DNA of 6,157 nucleotides, from contig JAFGTU010000121.1 of assembly GCA_016933985.1 (NCBI GenBank), forward strand, positions 1 through 6,157, in the 5' to 3' direction. Positions 1-4,497 of the stretch are shown here, one piece after another. Position 1 is the stretch's first letter; each line of letters starts with the position of its first letter. Below the pieces are notes generated by a model. The model ran no database searches, had not been told where the DNA came from, and was given only the letters and a program-made list of their open reading frames with translations. The position numbers were made by a program, and so were the translations under genes. Origin of the DNA: Sedimentisphaerales bacterium. GTDB lineage: Bacteria; Planctomycetota; Phycisphaerae; Sedimentisphaerales; Anaerobacaceae.

Positions 1-2
1 CA

Positions 3-218
3 CCGGGAACCATGTTCGTGCAACAATTTGGCAACTCTCATGCAACTTCTTTGCAGCAACTGATGATGACCACGGAAATGGCCCGTGGATTGCTTGGTAG
101 TCTCATGCGAGCGGCCTTCCAATTAACAGTATCTCCCTACTGGACAGCGTTCCGAAGCTTTGATAGAATAATGTCAGAAACGCCCGAAGGGATGCGTCTG
201 GGTAAGTCATTGACCTAA
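3..218 (+). CDS. C-terminal part (or whole) of an unrecognised small protein
   Basis: The frame is open to the left edge. It either starts at the ATG at position 12 (68 aa) or is the tail of a longer gene. The ATG at 12 has only a weak GGGA in front of it with short spacing, so a truncated longer gene is at least as likely. The protein is rich in Met, Leu, Gln and Thr, has no Cys, and contains a stretch around SPYWTAFRSFDRIM with no motif I can name. A weakly hydrophobic patch (ARGLLGSLMRAAFQL) could be an amphipathic helix. The stop lies 16 bases before the next start, with that gene's ribosome site between them, which fits the first visible member of the same operon. Codon choice resembles the two genes that follow. 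Function unknown; moderate to low confidence that it is translated. Confidence 0.4.
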   Translation, partial: PGTMFVQQFGNSHATSLQQLMMTTEMARGLLGSLMRAAFQLTVSPYWTAFRSFDRIMSETPEGMRLGKSLT

Positions 219-234
219 CGCCAGGAGATCTCCG

Positions 235-459
235 ATGAAGAACACAACCGTCAAGGCAGTACACGATGCGGATCTTGAGAAACTGTTGCGAAGCCTCGGT
301 CTTTGGGAGAAGATGAATCGTGATCAGCTTCTGTGTGCCTTCTGTGGCACCAAGATCAGCCCTGCTAATTTGGGATGCATCATTCCCAAGGATAAGCAGA
401 TAAGTGTGTGCTGTGACAGCATAAACTGCTACGAGAAGATAGTTGAGTGCGGAGAGTAG
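235..459 (+). CDS. Small cysteine-rich protein, putative zinc finger
   Basis: A 74-aa protein with a good Shine-Dalgarno AGGAG at 223-227, seven bases before the ATG. The first 30 residues are charged and probably helical (DADLEKLLRSLGLWEKM). The rest carries a CAFCG knuckle at C34/C37, then C48, an adjacent pair C59-C60, C65 and C72. CxxCG followed about 20 residues later by a second Cys cluster of the form CC-x4-C is the usual layout of a small zinc ribbon or treble clef. Metal binding is inferred from spacing only. The stop is three bases before the ATG of the large S1 gene, and that gene's ribosome site lies inside this gene's last codons, so the two should be translationally coupled. A role as adaptor, regulator or RNA/protein-binding partner of the S1 protein is plausible but not shown. 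I do not recognise a named family. Confidence 0.82.
   Translation: MKNTTVKAVHDADLEKLLRSLGLWEKMNRDQLLCAFCGTKISPANLGCIIPKDKQISVCCDSINCYEKIVECGE
451..454 (+). promoter_or_regulatory. Ribosome binding site inside upstream gene (translational coupling)
   Basis: GGAG at 451-454 lies within the last three codons of the cysteine-rich gene, eight bases before the ATG at 463. It decides the start of the S1 gene and implies that ribosomes finishing the small gene can reinitiate on the large one, giving coordinated amounts of the two proteins. Confidence 0.7.
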
Positions 460-462
460 ACC

Positions 463-2781
463 ATGACCTTTGAGGGGCCTGTCGTATTCATCATCGCCTT
501 GCCATCAGCGGCGGCTCTCGGTCTTTTCGCGCTTGTCGTGTATGGCTTGAAGAACCCTGAGAAAGTTGAATTGTGGAGTTCTTATGTAGCACGTATGTTG
601 GCATGGTTTTCACAGAAGGCAGAAAGGGCTTCCGTTGGTAGGGCAATCAATGGTCATTTCAAGTCCTTTTCAAAAAGCATTTCCGAGGTGGTGCCTGAGG
701 CTGTCCCATACGGCATGAAGATCGAATGGGTTGAGACGGCCGACCCTGAGGCTTTTGTGCAGCAAGACGAAGTTATTGTCAGAATGAGGCACCATAGGAA
801 CCAAGACAGGAACTATGTTGCCGCGGCATTGGCTTATACTTCAAAGGCTGTACTACCTCACACAAGAAGTCACTTGCCAGAAAGGTTGCGCAAAGCAATA
901 GACCTTGCGATTGCTCATCGCCTTCTGAGTTCTGAGACGCGCGGCAGTGCGGCTACGGCCTTTCTCGAGGATGAACTCTTGCCCAAGTTGAAGGGGGATG
1001 AAGAACTAAGCGCCTATTCCCAAGGTCTGGATCTAATGGATGACAAGGGCCTTTTCGACAGAATGTTACTCAGGGAGTATGTAACTGCTGGCCATCATTT
1101 TGGTGCTAAGCTGCCTACCCAAAACACACGCGATGAACTCAGGCGTTTTTACGAGTTTGTCCACACAATTACCAACCGCGGACCACGAGAGTATGTTCCG
1201 CTTACGTTTGAGGGTATGTATTTGAAGGCAGCAGTGATACTCGTGGCGCAAATAGAGACGTACCAAGAATTCGGCCTTCTACCCTATCAGACCAGACTCG
1301 TGAAATGCGTCCACAAAGGATTCCCGGTCGTTTACCTTCTTGCCAGAGGAATCAATATCCCTATTGCGTGTTCGGTCGCCAAGTGGTTCTGTCGCGAGTA
1401 TGGTGGTCGTATTATCCATGAGTCGCGGTTCAAAGCAACAGTTTACAACTATCAAGAAGTTTCTGATGTAATTTGTGTAGTCCTTAGCACAAACTACAGT
1501 TCTCTTGCAGAAAGAGCACGCACTCTGATGACTAAGGCTTGGTCAGACGGGACACAGATAGATGCTCGAATAACAGGCATCACACACGACGGAATACACG
1601 TTGACATCCGCGGATATCCTGCTTTTGTAGGTTCGTCGGAATTAAGTCACGGCTATTTCCGGCAACCAGCCGATCTCTTCAAGGAAGGAGATATGGTCGC
1701 GGTTTCGGTTCTCGATATCGATGATTCAGGCAAGCCCACAGTCAGTGTCAAGAGCGCTGTTCCAGATCCTTGGGAGAGAGCAAGAGCTGACATTACCATT
1801 GACAGTATTCAGTCTTGCGCCATCGTAGATGCTGACAGCAAACGAGCTTTGGTTTCGGTGAACGGGGAGTTTCGAGGCGTTATTCCATCAGATGAGATTT
1901 CCTGGACTTCGATGCCGGGAAAGAAGTCACTCCTCGGCACAGACGAAATTGTCGAAGCGAAAGTAATAGGCTACGACGATAGTGAGAAGCGTGTTGTACT
2001 CAGTCTAAAGCAGATGCAACCCAATCCCGTGGAGGCTCTGAAGACGCAATATCCGGTTGGCAGCGTCATCAACGGCAAGGTGACATGGCTTCATGATGAG
2101 TATGCATTCCTCGGCATTGCTGAAGGTGTGACAGGATTCTTGCCTGTGTCTGAATTGTCTTGGAACTGGGTTGAGAAGACAGGTGACGTGTTGCATGTAG
2201 GTCAGGTTCTGAGGGCGAAGGTGCTCGACTACTATGAAGAGAGACCGCGCTTAACTTGCAGCCTGAAAGCGATGGCACCGGATCCTTATGAGGAAGCCAA
2301 TCTGACAGATGGTGCGAAGGTTAGCGCAAAAGTCATTAGGTACGTCGAGGGAGGAGCTGTGGTGGAGATTAAGCCTGGTGTTCAAGGCTTCATAGCCAAG
2401 CATGAATTGGCGTATTCGAATGGCCCATTTGATGCCTCGGACGTCGTTGAACTTGGGCAGATTCTGGATTGCGTTATCCTCTCAATTGATGTCGAACACC
2501 GCAAGCTACGGCTGAGCAGAAAGCAGTTGTTGGCCGACCCAAGAATTGAGATCCAGAATCGCTTCAAGAAGTACGAGGAGATTCGGGGCAAGGTGCTCAA
2601 GACATATCCTCACGGCTTCTTGGTTGGGCTTTCGGAAGGAATTCATGGGTTTCTTCCCATTGAGCTAGTTCTTGACAAGGGAATTGGCCGCAGCCAGCTT
2701 ACACCGGGCAAGTCGGTGAATTGTGGAATCAGCCGGATTGACCAGAAGACGGGACGAATAGAACTGTTCATTCCAGATTAG
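463..2781 (+). CDS. Membrane-anchored protein with five tandem S1 RNA-binding domains
   Basis: A 772-aa protein. Residues about 7-28 form one hydrophobic helix with Glu before it and Lys/Glu-rich sequence after it, which predicts N-out/C-in topology with nearly all of the protein in the cytoplasm. Residues about 30-350 form an unrecognised, mostly helical domain; its most striking patch is RHHRNQDRN at 109-117. Five S1-type OB folds follow at roughly 362-432, 441-518, 530-604, 615-688 and 705-770. They are recognisable from GxV, GF(L/I)P-x-SEL and a closing LSLK-like strand. The linkers repeat as PDPWE, PNPVE, PDPYE and ADPRI, as in tandem S1 arrays of ribosomal protein S1. It is not rpsA: the protein is longer, has a membrane anchor and a large extra domain, and lacks rpsA neighbours. 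S1 domains bind single-stranded RNA, so RNA handling at the membrane is the best inference. No nuclease, helicase or ATPase motif is visible. The domain architecture is secure; the role is unknown. Confidence 0.9.
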   Translation: MTFEGPVVFIIALPSAAALGLFALVVYGLKNPEKVELWSSYVARMLAWFSQKAERASVGRAINGHFKSFSKSISEVVPEAVPYGMKIEWVETADPEAFVQQDEVIVRMRHHRNQDRNYVAAALAYTSKAVLPHTRSHLPERLRKAIDLAIAHRLLSSETRGSAATAFLEDELLPKLKGDEELSAYSQGLDLMDDKGLFDRMLLREYVTAGHHFGAKLPTQNTRDELRRFYEFVHTITNRGPREYVPLTFEGMYLKAAVILVAQIETYQEFGLLPYQTRLVKCVHKGFPVVYLLARGINIPIACSVAKWFCREYGGRIIHESRFKATVYNYQEVSDVICVVLSTNYSSLAERARTLMTKAWSDGTQIDARITGITHDGIHVDIRGYPAFVGSSELSHGYFRQPADLFKEGDMVAVSVLDIDDSGKPTVSVKSAVPDPWERARADITIDSIQSCAIVDADSKRALVSVNGEFRGVIPSDEISWTSMPGKKSLLGTDEIVEAKVIGYDDSEKRVVLSLKQMQPNPVEALKTQYPVGSVINGKVTWLHDEYAFLGIAEGVTGFLPVSELSWNWVEKTGDVLHVGQVLRAKVLDYYEERPRLTCSLKAMAPDPYEEANLTDGAKVSAKVIRYVEGGAVVEIKPGVQGFIAKHELAYSNGPFDASDVVELGQILDCVILSIDVEHRKLRLSRKQLLADPRIEIQNRFKKYEEIRGKVLKTYPHGFLVGLSEGIHGFLPIELVLDKGIGRSQLTPGKSVNCGISRIDQKTGRIELFIPD

Positions 2782-2809
2782 CCGGGCCGTGCTACATGCT
2801 TGTGCCTAT

Positions 2810-2830
2810 TTCCTTTTTGAATGACTCGCG
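2810..2830 (-). repeat. Repeat copy R0 (inverted) of the CGCGA...AAAAAGGAA family
   Basis: Read on the minus strand this is CGCGAGTCATTC followed by AAAAAGGAA. It matches R1 at 17 of 21 positions. It is the only copy in this orientation and forms the left arm of the stem-loop. Confidence 0.6.
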
Positions 2831-2851
2831 CGGCCCGAACGCACCGTCCGG

Positions 2852-2872
2852 CGCGATTGAGTCAAAAAGGAA
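2852..2872 (+). repeat. Repeat copy R1
   Basis: CGCGATTGAGTC followed by AAAAAGGAA. This is the clearest copy and serves as the consensus; it also forms the right arm of the stem-loop. Confidence 0.65.
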
Positions 2873-2894
2873 AGGTCCAATTCCGCTGCAAAAA

Positions 2895-2915
2895 CGCGAT
2901 TGAGTCAAAAAAGAA
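2895..2915 (+). repeat. Repeat copy R2
   Basis: CGCGATTGAGTC followed by AAAAAAGAA, one mismatch from R1 and starting 43 bases after it. It is bracketed by AACG (2893-2896) and CGTT (2916-2919), a small inverted repeat. Confidence 0.65.
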
Positions 2916-2936
2916 CGTTGATATCAAAGGACTTAG

Positions 2937-2957
2937 CGCGATGTGTTCAAAAAGGAA
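2937..2957 (+). repeat. Repeat copy R3
   Basis: CGCGATGTGTTC followed by AAAAAGGAA. The outer parts match the consensus exactly and the four central bases TGAG are replaced by GTGT. It starts 42 bases after R2. Confidence 0.6.
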
Positions 2958-2966
2958 GAATTCCGG

Positions 2967-2987
2967 CGCGATGTAGTACGAAAGGAA
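2967..2987 (+). repeat. Repeat copy R4 (most diverged)
   Basis: CGCGATGTAGTACG followed by AAAGGAA, matching R1 at 16 of 21 positions and starting 30 bases after R3. The CGCGAT head and AAAGGAA tail are kept while the centre drifts. Confidence 0.5.
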
Positions 2988-3121
2988 AGGTGCCGAGCAT
3001 TGGCACGGGGCCTTTAGGGCGAGGCGCCGAATTGCTCTAACTCCTATGCGCACAACGGCTTCCAGTGGTCGAAGTGGACGGGCACTACGAGAGGGACTAC
3101 AATCCTTTCGGATTGTTTCGT

Positions 3122-3136
3122 GTCGCCCCGACCATC
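3122..3136 (+). repeat. 15-base direct repeat, copy A
   Basis: GTCGCCCCGACCATC, identical to 4403-4417. The first 11 bases can fold as GTCG-CCC-CGAC. An A-run and then AGG follow within about ten bases in both copies. This copy lies 145 bases before the cyclase start. Confidence 0.55.
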
Positions 3137-3145
3137 TTTCAAAAA

Positions 3146-3175
3146 CAGGGGGGTAGTTTGAACCGCCCCCCCCTG
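3146..3175. repeat. GC-run inverted repeat
   Basis: CAGGGGGG at 3146-3153 pairs with CCCCCCTG at 3168-3175 across a 14-base spacer, giving an 8-bp stem of mostly G:C pairs. No U-run follows, so it is not a standard terminator. In the leader of the cyclase mRNA it could act on translation or stability. The G6 and C8 homopolymer runs are also prone to slippage and sequencing error. Confidence 0.5.
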
Positions 3176-3187
3176 CTTCGTGAATGT

Positions 3188-3215
3188 TTGACAAGGACAA
3201 CATCCGTCGTAGTTT
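3188..3215 (+). promoter_or_regulatory. Possible sigma70-like promoter for the diguanylate cyclase
   Basis: A perfect TTGACA at 3188-3193 is followed after 16 bases by TAGTTT at 3210-3215, which matches TATAAT at only three positions. It would give a leader of about 60 bases before the ATG at 3281. The -35 box is good and the -10 is poor, so this is a candidate only. Confidence 0.28.
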
Positions 3216-3280
3216 GTTCAGAGGACAGAAGATGTGGCCATGAGGGACTAATCGAATGCCGCTCCGAAGGAGATACACGC

Positions 3281-4186
3281 ATGACAACTGCGGATAAACC
3301 CAAAAACGGCAACGATCGAGACCCGTTGCCGTACGCAGAGACCGATGGGGACCGCTTGCGCGGCATCGTTTCCCCGGTTGCGTTGTCCGTTGATCTGGTG
3401 TCGGCGTTGGCGGGGGATCGGACGCCAACCGAAGTTGAGCAGCGACTCCTCGCAAGCATGAGAATCCACCGCGGCCAACGGTTTTTCTCCGACGTGCTGT
3501 ATGCTCTGACACATCAGTATTTCGCCCCTGAAATAGCAGAGAAGATGTGGCACAGCATCCTTCAGCACAAATACGAAATCTCCGAAACGTTAAAGCGGAA
3601 TGTGCGGATTATTGTAGCCGCTTTGGATTACCTTTCAAATCTCACGACGAACATCCAGCTACCCACGTTGATCGGCGAGCACCATATCAGTAAGATCGTG
3701 GAACTGTCCATGCATGACGGCCTCACGGGGCTCCTCAACCATACGACTTGCCATGAAATTATCTTGGTGGAACTGAAGAATTATGCGCGACATGGGACTG
3801 TTATCTCCTTGATCCTCTTGGACATCGATGACTTCAGGCTGGCGAACGATCAATCAGGCCACTTGGGGGGAGACCGAATACTGGCGGAGCTGGCAGCTTC
3901 GCTGAAGAAGACGGTGAGGGATTCCGACGTTTGTTGCCGTTACGGGGGAGACGAGTTCGCCGTGCTTATGCCCTTCACCAACATTCAGATAGCGGGTGAG
4001 ATTGCGGAGAGAATCCGGTCGGCGGCAACGGAAGTACGGTTTGGCGACCGAACGCTGACTGTCAGCATCGGCGTGGCGTCGTGCAGTTCGGACATGACCT
4101 CGGCGGAGGCACTCATAAAGAAGGCGGATCGCGCCCTCTACAGTGCCAAGAAGGACGGGAAAAACTGCGTAAGGATAGAAGCATGA
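3281..4186 (+). CDS. Diguanylate cyclase (GGDEF domain) with an unrecognised N-terminal helical domain
   Basis: A 301-aa cytoplasmic protein that should condense two GTP to cyclic di-GMP. The start is set by AAGGAG at 3267-3272, eight bases before the ATG. The GGDEF domain covers residues about 140-301. It has DGLTGLLN at 146-153, the metal-binding DIDDF at 181-185, N189 and D198 (in GHLGGD) at the guanine-contact positions, and RYGGDEF with the signature at 222-226. R213-x-x-D216 lies five residues before the signature, which is the product-inhibition I-site. All key catalytic positions are intact, so activity is likely; the usual Lys after DIDxF is Arg186, a mild change. Residues about 60-138 form a helical region (RFFSDVLYALTHQYF, later IIVAALDYLSNL) that is probably a sensor or dimerisation unit. 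No membrane segment, PAS or receiver domain is visible. It stands alone in its transcription unit, so its signal and effector cannot be read from context. Confidence 0.93.
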   Translation: MTTADKPKNGNDRDPLPYAETDGDRLRGIVSPVALSVDLVSALAGDRTPTEVEQRLLASMRIHRGQRFFSDVLYALTHQYFAPEIAEKMWHSILQHKYEISETLKRNVRIIVAALDYLSNLTTNIQLPTLIGEHHISKIVELSMHDGLTGLLNHTTCHEIILVELKNYARHGTVISLILLDIDDFRLANDQSGHLGGDRILAELAASLKKTVRDSDVCCRYGGDEFAVLMPFTNIQIAGEIAERIRSAATEVRFGDRTLTVSIGVASCSSDMTSAEALIKKADRALYSAKKDGKNCVRIEA

Positions 4187-4402
4187 CGGGAGTCGAACAC
4201 CCCTTCACAAGAATGCGAAATTGAGAGAAAGCAGGCTTATGAGCCAGATGAGCCTTCGTGAACCTGATGAGTCCCGCAAAAGGCATAATCATGCGGAACG
4301 CCGCACAAGGTGCTCCACGGTCACGACAAACGGCTCCATCGGCCCGTCAAAGAGCGTCGTAATAGGCGTGATGAGGCGGGGGGACGGTTCGAACGAGCGC
4401 CA

Positions 4403-4417
4403 GTCGCCCCGACCATC
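4403..4417 (+). repeat. 15-base direct repeat, copy B
   Basis: GTCGCCCCGACCATC, identical to 3122-3136. It lies 21 bases before the AGGAGG ribosome site at 4439, in the sort of place a leader element would occupy. Confidence 0.55.
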
Positions 4418-4438
4418 CCGAAAAGTAAGGTCGCTCAC

Positions 4439-4478
4439 AGGAGGACAACAAATGCTTGGATTCGCGGTAGATACATGA
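4439..4478 (+). other. Strong ribosome site with an 8-codon open frame
   Basis: AGGAGG at 4439-4444 is followed after seven bases by ATG at 4452. The frame reads MLGFAVDT and stops at 4476-4478. The stop overlaps a second ATG (4475) that opens another 8-codon frame ending at 4501. The ribosome site is the best consensus match in the window, yet it leads to no real gene. It may be the surviving 5' end of a disrupted gene, a leader peptide, or chance. Confidence 0.3.
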
Positions 4479-4497
4479 ATCTGGACAATGACGGAAC

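Larger units (their letters stand above)
2809..2873. repeat. Large imperfect stem-loop formed by two opposed repeat copies
   Basis: Positions 2809-2831 and 2851-2873 are inverted copies that pair at 20 of 23 positions (mismatches at 2821, 2823 and 2825), enclosing a 19-base GC-rich loop. The structure begins 28 bases after the stop of the S1 gene, so in the transcript it could slow 3' decay or act as an imperfect terminator. No U-run follows the right arm, so it is not a standard Rho-independent terminator. Its arms are the inverted copy and first direct copy of the 21-base repeat family. Confidence 0.6.
2782..3280. other. Intergenic stretch between the S1 gene and the diguanylate cyclase
   Basis: About 500 bases without a supported gene. 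The first 210 bases hold the 21-base repeat cluster and its stem-loop. Small inverted repeats follow: GTGCC/GGCAC at 2990-3006 and CAATCC/GGATTG around a TTTC loop at 3100-3115. Then come the 15-base site shared with region 4403-4417, a G-run/C-run inverted repeat at 3146-3175 and a weak promoter-like pair. The cyclase frame is open back to 3065, but the added residues look non-coding (Arg/Cys/Gly-rich, no motif) and there is no good ribosome site before the ATG at 3065. Confidence 0.6.
4187..4497. other. Intergenic stretch between convergent genes, possible gene remnant
   Basis: About 310 bases between the stops of the cyclase and the beta-helix gene. A plus-strand frame runs from 4221 (TTG) or 4239 (ATG) to 4478 without a ribosome site; its product is Arg/Ser-rich and unrecognised. 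A second overlapping frame ends at 4501. Near the left side there is a GGCT-TATG-AGCC hairpin (4234-4245) and three near-copies of ATGAGCC at 4239, 4248 and about 4267. The right side holds copy B of the 15-base repeat and a strong ribosome site with a tiny frame. No clear terminator for either flanking gene is visible. This could be the decayed end of a lost gene or an uncharacterised RNA or leader region. Confidence 0.4.

Noticed and set aside
463..2781. Ribosomal protein S1 (rpsA)
   Set aside because: The membrane helix, the extra N-terminal domain, the length and the lack of rpsA neighbours argue against it; only the tandem S1 fold is shared.
2850..2990. CRISPR array
   Set aside because: Units are 21 bases with diverged centres, intervals are 43, 42 and 30 bases, one copy is inverted, and no cas genes are nearby.
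3065..3280. N-terminal extension of the cyclase from the ATG at 3065
   Set aside because: No good ribosome site at 3065, while AAGGAG with eight-base spacing precedes the ATG at 3281; the extra residues look like translated intergenic DNA and span the GC inverted repeat.
3060..3280. c-di-GMP riboswitch upstream of the cyclase
   Set aside because: The conserved core sequence and its two-helix arrangement are absent; only simple hairpins are present.
2862..3512. Minus-strand 216-codon open frame
   Set aside because: It crosses the repeat cluster (whose A-runs read as Phe) and overlaps the start of the cyclase; composition is Arg/Ser/Pro-rich with no motif, as expected of a shadow frame.
4260..4285. 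Hammerhead-like CTGATGAG sequence
   Set aside because: The CUGAUGA half is present but no stem II closing strand followed by GAAA, and no cleavage-site arm, can be found nearby.
4181..4295. tRNA-like pieces on the minus strand (GTTCGACTC and a CAT-containing hairpin)
   Set aside because: The T-arm and anticodon stems do not pair properly, the only matching acceptor ends are about 115 bases apart, and one lies inside the cyclase coding sequence.
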